A model generated the notes under the pieces. It was not told the origin of the DNA. It saw only the letters and a list, made by a program, of their open reading frames with translations, and did no database searches. Below, piece after piece: positions 1-8,850 of a DNA stretch of 64,000 nucleotides (the stretch's first letter is position 1; every line of letters starts with the position of its first letter). The DNA lies in NCBI RefSeq assembly GCF_002165305.2, contig NZ_CP032286.1, positions 2,852,001 to 2,916,000 of the forward strand, written 5' to 3'. The position numbers and the translations under genes are program-made. Source of the DNA: Acinetobacter sp. WCHA55. Lineage in GTDB: Bacteria; Pseudomonadota; Gammaproteobacteria; Pseudomonadales; Moraxellaceae.

Positions 1-525
1 ACCAGAAATGGTTTTTGCCCATTTTTTCGCAGCCAATTTACCATAAGCGAATACAGACGCTGTAAAGGTAATCGCACCGACGAAACAGCCCACGAACAAT
101 TCAAATAAATGAACCTTGCTCATGTGTGCATGTTGCACACCCGCAGCAGCTAATGCAGCTTCATTTTGTGCAAATAACGCAGTCAATTGGTTATTATGTA
201 GAATTGCAGCAATTGCAATTAATACCGCAGCGAGACCCACCAAAGAGTGCATCAATGCGACCGTTTCAGGCATCTGTGTCATTGGAACAGTACGAGCACG
301 GGCAATACCTACTATTGCACCCAGCACCATCGCACCGCCAATCATCCAAATCACAGGATGATCTGCCACGAAGAAGGTGGTCACTACAGCAATCGCCATC
401 GCGATCATACCGTAACGGTTACCTTGAATTGCCGTCTTCGGACCAGATAAACCACGTAAAGTTAAGATAAAGAGGACAGCACCAATCAGGTAGAACCAAT
501 CCGCATAGTCTCGAATGAATTCCAT
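1..525 (-). CDS. pntB: NAD(P) transhydrogenase subunit beta, partial (3' end off the left edge)
   Basis: Membrane subunit of the proton-translocating transhydrogenase, which uses the proton gradient to drive hydride transfer from NADH to NADP+. The first 175 codons are present; the NADP-binding domain lies outside the window. The start at 525 gives MEFIRDYADWFYLIG, followed by LRGLSGPKTA and GNRYGM, typical of the PntB N-terminus, and then several hydrophobic segments. An AGAGGG ribosome-binding site overlaps the end of pntAb, and only three bases separate the pntAb stop from this ATG. It is the last gene of the pntAa-pntAb-pntB operon. Identification is secure; the length is unknown because of the edge. 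Confidence 0.93.
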   Translation of the reverse strand, partial: MEFIRDYADWFYLIGAVLFILTLRGLSGPKTAIQGNRYGMIAMAIAVVTTFFVADHPVIWMIGGAMVLGAIVGIARARTVPMTQMPETVALMHSLVGLAAVLIAIAAILHNNQLTALFAQNEAALAAAGVQHAHMSKVHLFELFVGCFVGAITFTASVFAYGKLAAKKWAKTISG

Positions 526-528
526 ATA

Positions 529-852
529 TTAGCCCTCTTTTTTCTTTTGCTTTGGCTTGAACATTTCAAGCATACGCGCTGTTACTGCGAAGCCACCGAA
601 AATATTGATACTTGCCAAGAACACCGCAATTGCACCTAAGATGCTCACCACATTCACACTTTGGAATGCAACATTCGCATCAACACCAATTGCAGGAATT
701 CCTACAGTTTGAATCATTGCCCCCACCACGATGATCGATGACAGCGCATTGGTTACTGCCATAAGCGGTGTATGTAGTGCTGGCGTAACGCCCCACACGA
801 CGTAGTAACCTACAAAGATGGCAAGGACGAAAATTGTAATTGTTTCAACCAT
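529..852 (-). CDS. pntAb: NAD(P) transhydrogenase subunit alpha part 2 (membrane segment)
   Basis: Short membrane protein of 107 residues. It equals the C-terminal transmembrane part of the E. coli alpha subunit, encoded separately here as in Rhodospirillum-type transhydrogenases. Three hydrophobic helices are visible, with [17 protein letters not shown] near the N-terminus, a family signature. It ends in a lysine-rich tail (KPKQKKKEG). It lies 11 bases after pntAa and 3 bases before pntB, so translation is probably coupled. The protein contributes to the proton channel of the complex in the inner membrane. Confidence 0.93.
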   Translation of the reverse strand: MVETITIFVLAIFVGYYVVWGVTPALHTPLMAVTNALSSIIVVGAMIQTVGIPAIGVDANVAFQSVNVVSILGAIAVFLASINIFGGFAVTARMLEMFKPKQKKKEG

Positions 853-863
853 GATCTATCTCC

Positions 864-1991
864 TTAACCACGCTTCAGCAGTACTTGACCGCCATGAGTT
901 ACTAGAAGGGCTTTTTGAATTTCTTCTTCAGGATTGATGGCAAAGTTTTTTTCTGCATCAAATAATGTATCTAAGAAGTTCAAAACATTTCGTGCATACA
1001 AAGCAGAAGCTTCAGTTGAAACTGTAGACGGAATGTTTGGAATCCCTAAAATGGTCACACCGTTGTCAGTCACAACATTTTCACCATTCTTAGAACCTTC
1101 AACGTTACCGCCTGTTTCAACCGCCATATCAAGGATGATTGAACCAGGTTTCATTTTGGCAACCGTTTCCGCTTTAATCAGACGTGGCGCATTGCGACCT
1201 GGTAAAAGCGCAGTGGTAATCACGATGTCAGCATTCGATACAGCTTTATCCACAATAATGGCTTGATCGCGGATATAGTCTTCGCCTGGCATCCAGCCAT
1301 AACCATTTTTCGCAGCATCGGCTGCTTTTTGCTGTTCTTCCGCTGACATAGGTACGTCTAACCATTTGCCACCCAAAGACTCCACCTGATCTTTCGCCGT
1401 CGGACGTAAATCCGTTGCTTCAACCACAGCCCCCAAACGTTTTGCTGTCGCAATCGCTTGTAGACCTGCAACACCTACACCCATGATCACGACACGTGCA
1501 GGTTTTACAGTACCCGCAGCCGTCATTAACATTGGGAACATGCGCTGGTACTCAGCCGCAGCCAAAAGTACAGATTTATAACCTGCAAGGTTGGCTTGAG
1601 AAGACAACACATCCATGTTTTGAGCACGAGACAAGGTACGTGGCAGCAGCTCCAAAGCAAATGCAGACACTTGTTGTGATGCAAATTGATCAAGCTCCGT
1701 ATTACGGTACGGGTCAAACATGGCAATAACCGATGTATTTGGCGCAAGCTTTTGAATTTCAGCACCCTGAGGGGCACGTACTTTTAAAATCATTTGGCTA
1801 CCGGTATAGGCATCATCAGCCAACGTAGCACCGACTTGCTCATAAGCACTGTCGATATAAGCAGCTTTGACACCTGCTCTACGTTCAATCACTACACTAT
1901 GACCAGCACTGATCAACTTTTTTACCGTTTCTGGCGTTGCGGCTACACGATTTTCACCGACGACAGTTTCGGCTGGAATTCCGATCTGCAT
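864..1991 (-). CDS. pntAa: NAD(P) transhydrogenase subunit alpha part 1 (NAD-binding domain)
   Basis: Soluble NAD(H)-binding domain I of transhydrogenase, 375 residues, about the usual length for the split alpha-1 subunit. It begins MQIGIPAETVVGENRVAATP, the AlaDH/PNT N-terminal signature. The Rossmann motif VMGVGVAGLQAIATAKRLGA and the RPTAKDQVESLGG segment follow in the middle. A GAGGG ribosome-binding site stands eight bases before the ATG. This is the first gene of the pnt operon, so the operon promoter should lie in the long upstream non-coding stretch. Being split from the membrane segment is normal in this lineage and is not a frameshift. Confidence 0.95.
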   Translation of the reverse strand: MQIGIPAETVVGENRVAATPETVKKLISAGHSVVIERRAGVKAAYIDSAYEQVGATLADDAYTGSQMILKVRAPQGAEIQKLAPNTSVIAMFDPYRNTELDQFASQQVSAFALELLPRTLSRAQNMDVLSSQANLAGYKSVLLAAAEYQRMFPMLMTAAGTVKPARVVIMGVGVAGLQAIATAKRLGAVVEATDLRPTAKDQVESLGGKWLDVPMSAEEQQKAADAAKNGYGWMPGEDYIRDQAIIVDKAVSNADIVITTALLPGRNAPRLIKAETVAKMKPGSIILDMAVETGGNVEGSKNGENVVTDNGVTILGIPNIPSTVSTEASALYARNVLNFLDTLFDAEKNFAINPEEEIQKALLVTHGGQVLLKRG

Positions 1992-3054
1992 GAGCGTCCC
2001 TCAAGCTAGTTTTTCTTAAAGTAAACATCACCCATTAGGTAATGTTTTCTCACAGGATGTTCTTATGAATTTTTGGATTCTAATGAAACTTTTTTAAAAT
2101 ACCACCCACTATTTATTTAATAAATACCCATATACTGAACTGGTGATTCATAAAAAATATTGCGTGATATTGCGTTTATTTGCTTTGAATCCGCTTAAAA
2201 AGTGATTTATTTCTATTCAAATTCTGAACGACAGATCCTTATACACCAAAATTTGCACTTTTTTTGTACAAAACCAAGTTCTATAATTCCTCAGTATTGA
2301 TCTTTTTGACTAATCCTAGAATATGAACCACCACATTCACATTAACCCTAACCCATCATGCATCGAGCTTTCACATCTCCTGTCACGCAAACTTTGCAGA
2401 CATTGACTTAAATGACAGTTTTTCCCCATTTATAAAAGCTTCGAATTGGCCTGTTCCTATTTTTCATCGATCAAAAATGCCAATGCTCAAAATTTAGCTC
2501 AACTCTAACGCGTATTTGAAATGGATCATCTAAAAATATAAGGAGGGGTTGATCACGTTTAACTAGATCTAAAAAGAGAAAAAACCAACAAAAATGTTTT
2601 TTTCATATTTTATCGGATGATAATGGCGCGCATTGGCATACAAACCCCAAGCAAAAATGCACCACAATCGAGCAAAAATACTCTAAATAGATGAATATTT
2701 CAGTAATTTATCCCAAATCTTTGATGTACAAGATGAGTAAAAATGATCGAATGCAACAATTTCATACAAAATAGACGACCATGTTCAGAATTTTTTAAAG
2801 ATTTTTATTATTTTTTGACAGGAAATTCGAAATATCATCATCTTTTGATTGTATCGAACGAAAATGCTCATATGAAAATAAGTCATGCTATTTTCTATGT
2901 CTTTATCTTCGACCCATTTTTTATGCATACTTTTCTAGCCTGTTTTTAGGCTTTTGCCCCAGCTTCGTATACAATTTCTGAAGCGGTGCATCCTTTTAAC
3001 TCAAGCACGATGTAAACCTCATTCTAAAAAATACTCCCTCTTCAAAGGCTCATT
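1992..3054. other. Long non-coding stretch between pntAa and the MFS gene
   Basis: About 1.06 kb without a convincing gene. It is very A+T rich and full of short homopolymer runs. One open frame at 2743-2949 (+) has no ribosome-binding site and an unnatural composition rich in F, H and Y. The stretch must hold the divergent promoters for the pnt operon and the MFS transporter. I see no tRNA, riboswitch or insertion-sequence end. Confidence 0.5.
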
Positions 3055-4245
3055 ATGAATACTTCTTTCGACATCAGTCGAGACAAATCTCTGCTTTGGC
3101 TGATGGCAATTGTCTGTGGCTTATGTGCAGGGGCAAACTATTATTGCCAGCCTTTGATTTCCTCTATTCAGCAAAGCTTCCAAGCTCCAGAAGAACAAGT
3201 GGCTTTGACCGTAACCTTTGCGCAAGTTTCCTATGCTTTGGGTTTATTGTTTATTGTGCCTTTAGGCGACATGCTGAACAAAGCCAAACTGATTCCACTC
3301 CTGATGTTTGGGGCATCTGCTGGACTGTTTATCTGCGCGATATCCACCAACTTATCGATGCTTTGGCTGGGCACTATTATTACTGGACTCTTTTCTGTTG
3401 CAGCACAAGTATTGATTCCCCTGGCCACGGTGGCAGTCAAACCTGAAAAAACGGGGGAAGTGGTGGGTTTCCTCATGAGTGGTTTATTGGTGGGAATTTT
3501 AATGTCGACCAGTGTCGCTGGATTACTCTCAGACTTATGGCACTGGAAAATGATTTATGTGTTGAGTGGCATCGCCATGTTTGCTTTGGCTCTTCTGATG
3601 AAAGGAAAACTACCTCAATTACCAAAACTCAAAATTACCTATTTCGACATTTTTAAGTCCATGGGGAATCTCCTTCAACAAGAGCCTCGTTTGGTATTTC
3701 GTTCAATCACAGGTGGATTTGCTTTTGCTGCCATGAGCATGCTGTTTTCAACTATTGCTCTACTTTTAACCTCTGAGCCATTTCAACTTTCCGATGTCTT
3801 AGTCGGAGTGGTGACTTTGGTTGGCGTATTTGGTGCACTCTCCACCCAGTGGATTGGTAAATGGGCCGATCGTGGCTATACCCTGCTTTTGACTTGGGTC
3901 GGTTGCGGAACTTTAGCCCTCAGTTGGATGTTTCTATACTTAGGCGGAAGTTCACTCATCAGCTACATCTTCGGTTATGCACTAATTAACTTAGGGCTTG
4001 CAACCACACACAGTTGTAACCAAAACGTGATTTTCCGTTTACGTCCCGATGCGAAGTCGCGAGTGAACTCCATTTATATGACCTTATATTTTATTGGCGG
4101 TGCATGTGGCTCAGCACTAGGTGTCTATGCATGGCATCACGGTGGCTGGACTAGTACGTGTTTAGTCGGTATTACACTGGTAATGATGGCGGGTGTCTTT
4201 GCTCTGTTGGATACTCTGTATAGTAAAAGGCATGGTATTGCTTAA
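3055..4245 (+). CDS. MFS transporter, predicted drug/sugar efflux type
   Basis: Inner-membrane transporter of the major facilitator superfamily, 396 residues, the usual 12-helix length. After a short polar N-terminus there are about 12 hydrophobic segments, with the N-half motif LGLLFIVPLGDMLNKAKLIP (motif A-like, G-D-x3-K-x-K) after helix 2. The repeat in the C-half contains GVFGALSTQWIGKWADRG. The pattern resembles the AraJ/YnfM group of efflux carriers. The substrate cannot be read from sequence. It stands alone, followed at once by a strong bidirectional terminator, and has no adjacent regulator gene. Confidence 0.85.
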   Translation: MNTSFDISRDKSLLWLMAIVCGLCAGANYYCQPLISSIQQSFQAPEEQVALTVTFAQVSYALGLLFIVPLGDMLNKAKLIPLLMFGASAGLFICAISTNLSMLWLGTIITGLFSVAAQVLIPLATVAVKPEKTGEVVGFLMSGLLVGILMSTSVAGLLSDLWHWKMIYVLSGIAMFALALLMKGKLPQLPKLKITYFDIFKSMGNLLQQEPRLVFRSITGGFAFAAMSMLFSTIALLLTSEPFQLSDVLVGVVTLVGVFGALSTQWIGKWADRGYTLLLTWVGCGTLALSWMFLYLGGSSLISYIFGYALINLGLATTHSCNQNVIFRLRPDAKSRVNSIYMTLYFIGGACGSALGVYAWHHGGWTSTCLVGITLVMMAGVFALLDTLYSKRHGIA

Positions 4246-4250
4246 TTATC

Positions 4251-4284
4251 AAAAAGGCAGTTGACTGAGTAAACTGCCTTTTTC
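4251..4284. terminator. Bidirectional Rho-independent terminator
   Basis: A perfect hairpin with arms AAAAAGGCAGTT and AACTGCCTTTTT and a short loop sits between the convergent ends of the MFS gene and the HEPN-like gene. T-runs occur on both strands, so it can serve both genes. Confidence 0.85.
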
Positions 4285-4304
4285 TTTAGGCACTTTTTTT
4301 AGCA

Positions 4305-4949
4305 CTAACTGACCTGAGCCACTGGATAAAAAGGTTTCCCCAAATCGAGGCTATCGGCATTTTCCAAAGCAATATACAAAAATGCAGGCAGCAAAGCCGA
4401 TAAAATTTGACAGCCATCGTTTAGCAGCTTGCGGTTCAATGAACTCTTATAAGTTGCACCGCCATGCATCAGTTGATTTCTCAAGGTATATAAACGGTTA
4501 AACAGTACCAATAAAATATCGACCGAATGTTTCTGTTGTAGCGCTTTCGCTACTTTCTTCTTTTCTTGTTCAAGTTGAGCCTTACAGACCTCTAAAGCAA
4601 TTTTCTTATTTTGATAGTCCCAATACCCTTGATAGGTATATTGGTTGTCTAAAAGACTACGAATAGGCTGACTAAACTTGTCCCATAAAATGCTATAAAT
4701 TCTATGATCGACATCATTCTGGCAAATTAAATATAAGAACTGGTGTAAACTCTGTTTGTCCTGACTTTGCCCCAAGTCTTGCGCATATATCGCATTGAAA
4801 GAAATCCAGAGGCTGATAAATTGTAAATCGGGATCATGATCGAGCAGGAATGCCTGCTTCAACCAACTCAGCCCGCGATGTATTCTCAGATTAAACACAT
4901 CACTCTGTTGTATTTTTTTAGTTTTAAAAATTTCTTCTAAAAGCAACAT
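4305..4949 (-). CDS. Hypothetical protein with HEPN-like R-x4-H motif
   Basis: A 214-residue, mostly helical cytoplasmic protein with no signal peptide or membrane segment. The N-terminal half has RGLSWLKQAFLLDHDPDLQF and SLWISFNAIYAQ, a pattern seen in Apea/HEPN-type proteins. Near residue 160 stands LRNQLMHGG, whose R-N-x3-H arrangement matches the catalytic R-x4-6-H motif of HEPN ribonucleases. It is monocistronic and convergent with the MFS transporter; no partner nucleotidyltransferase is beside it. The HEPN assignment is an inference from one motif and the helical make-up. The function is unknown. Confidence 0.6.
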   Translation of the reverse strand: MLLLEEIFKTKKIQQSDVFNLRIHRGLSWLKQAFLLDHDPDLQFISLWISFNAIYAQDLGQSQDKQSLHQFLYLICQNDVDHRIYSILWDKFSQPIRSLLDNQYTYQGYWDYQNKKIALEVCKAQLEQEKKKVAKALQQKHSVDILLVLFNRLYTLRNQLMHGGATYKSSLNRKLLNDGCQILSALLPAFLYIALENADSLDLGKPFYPVAQVS

Positions 4950-5282
4950 CGGCTTTTCCTATACTTTATTTTTCTATGTATTCAACATACTGAATGATTA
5001 AGCTAAATTCAATTGAATCCTGCTAGGACATAGTGATTGATAAATCCCACAAGCTCAGTATGAATGTTCTTTTGAAAAATAGAGCTATTCAATTTTTTCC
5101 ATGCTTTGGTCGCCCTAGAGATCACTCATCCAACGATTCAGGTAAGCATTTAATACAGCCATTCCAAAGAATGGAAATCCCGTTGTTTTTATTTCCATTC
5201 TTTTCTACAGCAATATATAGCGCTAAGTTAAATGGCATCAATCAGGAAGAATTGATGCCACTTATACTAGGATAAAAAGATC

Positions 5283-6011
5283 ATGGAAACATTTAACTCA
5301 AAGATGTTTGAAAATAAAATCGCCGTCGTGACAGGTGGCACATCTGGTATTGGTCAAGCCGTTGCAGTCGCATTTGCTGAACGTGGTGCAAAAGTATGGG
5401 CGCTTGGCTTACAAGCAACAAAGGCAGTTTTCCCAGCTGGTTTAGATATTGAAGCTGTCGAAATGGATGTCACCGATAAAACCGCTGTTGATGCTTTTTT
5501 CGCAAAAGTAGATCACATTGATACTTTATTCAACGGCGCAGGTATGGGTTCTGTCTCAGAGCACGAATTAGATACCTATAAAAAAGTGCTAGAAGTTAAC
5601 CTCACCTCTGTTTTTTATATCAGTGAAGTCGCTGCTAAAGCCTTAGCTAAATCGGACAATCCATCGATCATTAACGTGTCTTCACTGTACGCGCAATTTG
5701 GTTCAGGTATTGCACCAGCTTACTCTTGTTCTAAAGGTGCTATTGATCAACTTACCTTCTCACATGCACTGAGCATGGCTCAAGCCAAAATTCGAGTAAA
5801 TGCTGTTGCTCCGGGTTGGATCGATACGCCGCTTATCCAACCATTGAAAGATATGCCTGAAGTATTCAATGGCATTATGCAACGTTCTCCAATGCAGCGT
5901 TTAGGTAAGCCTGAAGAAATTGCTAACGTGGTAGTCTTCCTCGCGTCTGATGCAGCAAGCTTTGTAAATGGTGCGATAGTGAAAGTTGATGGTGCCTATT
6001 CAATTAACTAA
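5283..6011 (+). CDS. SDR-family NAD(P)-dependent oxidoreductase
   Basis: Classical short-chain dehydrogenase of 242 residues. The cofactor motif VVTGGTSGIGQAVA is near residues 14-27, NGAG follows near residue 88, and the catalytic site is Ser (NVSSLYAQFGSG) with Y-S-C-S-K. The C-terminus has the usual RVNAVAPGWIDTPL and ASDAASFVNGAIVKVDGAYS. It resembles short SDRs annotated as oxidoreductases acting on hydroxy acids or polyols (for example DHRS6-like). The substrate cannot be assigned. The gene is single, with its own terminator 20 bases downstream. An in-frame alternative start (MFENK) exists at codon 8. Confidence 0.88.
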   Translation: METFNSKMFENKIAVVTGGTSGIGQAVAVAFAERGAKVWALGLQATKAVFPAGLDIEAVEMDVTDKTAVDAFFAKVDHIDTLFNGAGMGSVSEHELDTYKKVLEVNLTSVFYISEVAAKALAKSDNPSIINVSSLYAQFGSGIAPAYSCSKGAIDQLTFSHALSMAQAKIRVNAVAPGWIDTPLIQPLKDMPEVFNGIMQRSPMQRLGKPEEIANVVVFLASDAASFVNGAIVKVDGAYSIN

Positions 6012-6032
6012 TACTTTATTGCAAAGGCTGAT

Positions 6033-6062
6033 AAGGGCTTAAATCATAAGCCCTTTGCTTTT
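6033..6062 (+). terminator. Rho-independent terminator after the SDR gene
   Basis: Arms AAGGGCTTA and TAAGCCCTT enclose a five-base loop, followed by TTGCTTTTAT. It lies 21 bases after the SDR stop codon. Confidence 0.75.
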
Positions 6063-6799
6063 ATAACGCTTAGCTACTAATGTTGAAATTTATCGTTTTC
6101 TTCGGATCAATCTTTTATATACTTTTCAAGATAAGGCCTTTTTCTGCTCATCTTCTAGTCATTGACTCAGACGTAGCCCCATTAAAAAAGACATCTTCAT
6201 AAGCAATTCAGAGCTTTACGATATTTCGCATGAGTATTCCTGTTAATTACGCCTGTTTAAATAATCAAAAGCTGTCAGTTCTATTGCTTTTATATTGAAA
6301 CGAGAGCAAAGCATAGGAGATGGATTGAAACAGTATGAATACATCCATCAAAATCCGATGTGCAAACTGTCGATTCGAGACCCACACATGCCCTGCATGC
6401 TCTTTAATTTGGTCAAGTACCGACCATATATTTACCTTCTCAAATGCGCATGAAAATTTATTATTTGAAGGCTGTGGTGCTAGGCACACAACATTAAATA
6501 AAAATAGACAGAAATATCTTTAGCATGAATACCGAATCAAAACATCCTTATTTTCTGGCTTTATCTTAACTAAATTTAGAGCAAGGCTTTCTCTCGTTGA
6601 ATTTTTACCCTCAATTCTGAAGTATCCTGAGTTTATTCATATTTCAGCCTGTAGCAGAAGTCTTGAAATGGGCCAATGATCAGCTTGAATTTTAGCTAGC
6701 TCAGCTTCGAATAACTTATTGTAAATATTCAGTTGCTCTTGAGCATGATGGGCCTCATTAGGAAAGCGACCAAACCATTAGAATTTTCACATGATAATT
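6063..6799. other. Decayed non-coding DNA
   Basis: No intact gene. Two overlapping opposite open frames at 6265-6523 are short and show no ribosome-binding site or recognisable motif. On the minus strand at about 6650-6780 an open stretch reads NEAHHAQEQLNIYNKLFEAE and ends in a stop. This may be the C-terminal end of a lost protein, perhaps of the sulfatase remnant beside it, but I cannot identify it. Confidence 0.4.
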
Positions 6800-7225
6800 C
6801 CCCTTATTCAGATATTATAAGGGACCCGCAGCCGAAGTTTCCAAATCTGGCGTAATATGGTTTTTACCAAACCAGCACGTATATAACCATTGCCTTGTAA
6901 GACTCGTCCAATGGTTGCTGTATCACATTGCATCATTGTATTGTAGTTTGGAAGTCCCGTCGCCCACTCCATTAAGAAAGCATTTCTGGTATCGTGATGA
7001 TTTCGTCCAGTGAGCAGTGCTGCGCGAGAACAATTCAGAAATAGCAGTGGTATGAAACTCGTTATATTTTAAACATTGAGCAGCAAGCTTATCGAGATTT
7101 GGAGTTGGTACTAGACCACCAAAAGTAGAAGTTTAACCAAATCCGACATCATCGAGCAAAATCATCACTAAATTTGGCGCACCAGCAGGTGCTTCAGCAT
7201 TGTGCTGCCAAAATAATGTAATAAA
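6800..7225 (-). pseudogene. Arylsulfatase remnant (N-terminal part, frameshifted)
   Basis: Minus-strand reading gives APNLVMILLDDVGFG, an in-frame stop, then [19 protein letters not shown], then [21 protein letters not shown] and, after a frame change, WFGKNHITPDLETSAAGP. These blocks follow, in order, the start of type I sulfatases of the arylsulfatase family: the metal-binding DD, the C-x-P-S-R region and the TGRNHH motif. The formylglycine Cys motif itself is destroyed. The rest of the gene is missing. This is an old dead gene just outside the integrated element. Confidence 0.8.
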
Positions 7226-7992
7226 AAATTTTATACATCGTTCTAAATTTTCATTGTTAATCACAGCAACTACCGTGCTCAATTATTTGAATTGTAGTCC
7301 ATTGTGATTGTTATTTTGCTCACTAAGCGAACCGCTTAGACGCATAAAGACTCCTCTTTAGAAAACCAAAGTTGCGATGAGACTATTTTCCACAAGTGAA
7401 TAGTTGTGACATATCCATGTCTTCTAGTCACTGCAAATATTACTCATCTTCATTATTAGAAGTAAATAAAAAATATCCAAAATTTCCCTCAGTGCCTTGA
7501 TATTTATAGGTAAATCGTATGTCACCCACCTTCCATTCAATCTTGTAACGACAACTGAAAACTGCCGCTATATTCCCAGTAGTTCATGTAACCGAAGACC
7601 GTCTCGTTATAAGCTTTAATTCCAGATCAAAAGTTCCCTTTACTTGCTCTAGTGTTCAGCAAAATGTACTGAATTTATTTTTATGGTAGTATTGCGCGCG
7701 ATTGGCCAAAATTGAATTAAGCTTAAAGTAGCAGCGTACTCTCCCATATTCACATCGAATTTGATTCAGATATTGATCAATAGCAACTCGTTAAAGTCAG
7801 CTCAAGCTCCTGCTCTTTCTCCAACGAACTATCTGATTTCCTGTATGTTGATTGCACTTTTCTAATTCAATTTTTAGCTCCCACAAGCCACTTATGTAGT
7901 TTCAGAATGGTTAGGACAGCTCTTAACTCGTCCAAATGGGTTTACGTAATCTTTGACAGATTACATAGCACAGATTAAAGGCATGATTTTTA
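7226..7992. other. Decayed DNA upstream of the dusA fragment
   Basis: No intact gene. On the minus strand near 7440-7570 a broken frame ends in WKVGDIRFTYKYQGTEGNFG and a stop, evidently the tail of a lost small protein. On the plus strand near 7870-7960 a frame reads TYVVSEWLGQLLTRPNGFT with a stop inside. The last part must contain the original dusA promoter, because the dusA start fragment follows directly. Confidence 0.4.
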
Positions 7993-8088
7993 ATGACTAT
8001 TATCAAAAACATTGAAAACACTCAATCTCCGCGAATCAGTGTAGCCCCGATGATGGATTGGACGAGTGAAATTTTATTTATACTTTAA
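7993..8088 (+). pseudogene. dusA: Orphan 5' fragment of dusA cut off by the element
   Basis: The ATG at 7993 opens MTIIKNIENTQSP-RISVAPMMDWT, then runs into element sequence (SEILFIL) and stops at 8088. The RISVAPMMDWT block is the start of DusA and matches the intact dusA at 37098, as do the AAAGG ribosome-binding site and spacing. This is the original 5' end of the chromosomal gene, separated from its body when the element integrated. The transcript from the old dusA promoter now reads into the left end of the element. Confidence 0.9.
8050..8063 (+). repeat. Left attachment core (direct repeat in dusA)
   Basis: ATGATGGATTGGAC, identical to 37155-37168. It encodes the MMDWT part of DusA. 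It is the crossover region expected for dusA-specific tyrosine recombinases, and similarity to dusA stops right after it. Confidence 0.85.
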
Positions 8089-8120
8089 ATCAAAAACTTA
8101 TTAAAAAAATTTTAAATTTT

Positions 8121-8140
8121 AGGCGTAAAATAGGCGCAAA
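8121..8140 (+). promoter_or_regulatory. Candidate integrase arm sites, left end
   Basis: Two tandem copies, AGGCGTAAA and AGGCGCAAA, 11 bases apart, about 60 bases inside the left core. The same words recur beside the right core at 36965-37047. Such short repeats flanking a core are typical of arm-type sites for tyrosine integrases or of excisionase sites. The role is inferred. Confidence 0.45.
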
Positions 8141-8223
8141 TAACGTCCACATTTTGTCCAATTTTGCTGTTCTATTATTTTAATTTTGTTTGATTGTTAT
8201 TTAACCTAAAAAGCTTCAATTCA

Positions 8224-8610
8224 CTATATTTCTGAGAGCTCATACAAGAAATCTGAAACTTTTTGTGCAAGAATTTCATGATCATCCTGACTTTCAACAA
8301 TATCCACCATTAAATCATCAAGCCCTGTATTATCTTGAATACTTACGCCTTGAATTTCAAGAAAAGTAAGCATTACAGCAAGGCCTGTGCGTTTATTCCC
8401 ATCAACAAATGCATGTCCTTTTGATATTGCAATACCGTACCAAGCTGCTATTTCATAAAGATCATCAACCTGATTGTAATACATTTGTTGATCAATTCTG
8501 CTTAACACGCTTTCTAATTTATCAAGATGACACCCCTCTCGACCAACTCCTGTTTGCCTCAAAATTTCATCATGAACAGCGATTACAAATGTCGAATTGA
8601 TAGTACTCAT
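8224..8610 (-). CDS. doc: Doc-type Fic-domain toxin (death-on-curing family)
   Basis: A 128-residue single-domain Fic protein. The core motif HAFVDGNKRTGLAVM (H-x-F-x2-G-N-K-R-T) is complete, and the N-terminal segment HDEILRQTGVGREGCHLDKL is characteristic of the Doc branch. Doc phosphorylates elongation factor Tu and arrests translation until its antitoxin neutralises it. The ATG overlaps the stop of the small upstream gene by four bases (ATGA), the usual antitoxin-toxin coupling. It lies at the left edge of the element, where an addiction module would stabilise it. Confidence 0.88.
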   Translation of the reverse strand: MSTINSTFVIAVHDEILRQTGVGREGCHLDKLESVLSRIDQQMYYNQVDDLYEIAAWYGIAISKGHAFVDGNKRTGLAVMLTFLEIQGVSIQDNTGLDDLMVDIVESQDDHEILAQKVSDFLYELSEI

Positions 8611-8786
8611 TTATAAGCTAACTCTTGAATTTCTTTCTTATGTTGTTGAATGACACGTTTTGCGCTATGCATTACAACACGCTTTGTTGCCTCGTTGTCA
8701 TCAAACGGAATTGATAATAGTTGACCAGCCATTGCTGAACGTGGCTTTCTATTTTCAATTTTAAAATCACTTAAACGTTTAGTCAT
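8607..8786 (-). CDS. Antitoxin partner of the Doc toxin
   Basis: A 59-residue protein starting MTKRLSDFKIENRKPRSAM and ending with a charged helical segment (HSAKRVIQQHKKEIQELAYK). The small size, the position directly before the Doc gene and the ATGA overlap mark it as the antitoxin. It does not obviously look like Phd; the charged C-terminal helix could be the toxin-binding part. It probably autoregulates the pair. Identification rests on context more than on a motif. Confidence 0.78.
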   Translation of the reverse strand: MTKRLSDFKIENRKPRSAMAGQLLSIPFDDNEATKRVVMHSAKRVIQQHKKEIQELAYK

Positions 8787-8850
8787 AGTTCTCTTCCTAT
8801 CAGGTGTTTCTATATACGTTCATTTTAACATTGAATAGACTAACCGACAC

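Noticed and set aside
116-470. Two plus-strand frames opposite pntB
   Set aside because: They are antisense to the clearly conserved pntB sequence and have no ribosome-binding site or family motif.
525-864. Frameshift splitting pntA
   Set aside because: Separate pntAa and pntAb genes with their own starts are the normal arrangement of this transhydrogenase type.
2743-2949. Possible 68-residue protein upstream of the MFS gene
   Set aside because: No ribosome-binding site, odd composition and an A+T-rich setting; it looks like a chance open frame.
5033-5275. Possible 80-residue protein before the SDR gene
   Set aside because: Ends eight bases before the SDR start, but has no recognisable motif or good ribosome-binding site and a low-complexity F/P-rich composition.
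6265-6523. Opposite open frames at 6265-6489 (-) and 6335-6523 (+)
   Set aside because: The plus frame has a Cys-x2-Cys pattern like a zinc ribbon, but neither frame has an initiation site and the surrounding DNA is decayed.
8224-8786. Fic AMP-transferase with inhibitory helix
   Set aside because: The toxin is a short Doc-type protein with the G-N-K-R-T version of the motif and a separate antitoxin; the larger FicT architecture is absent.
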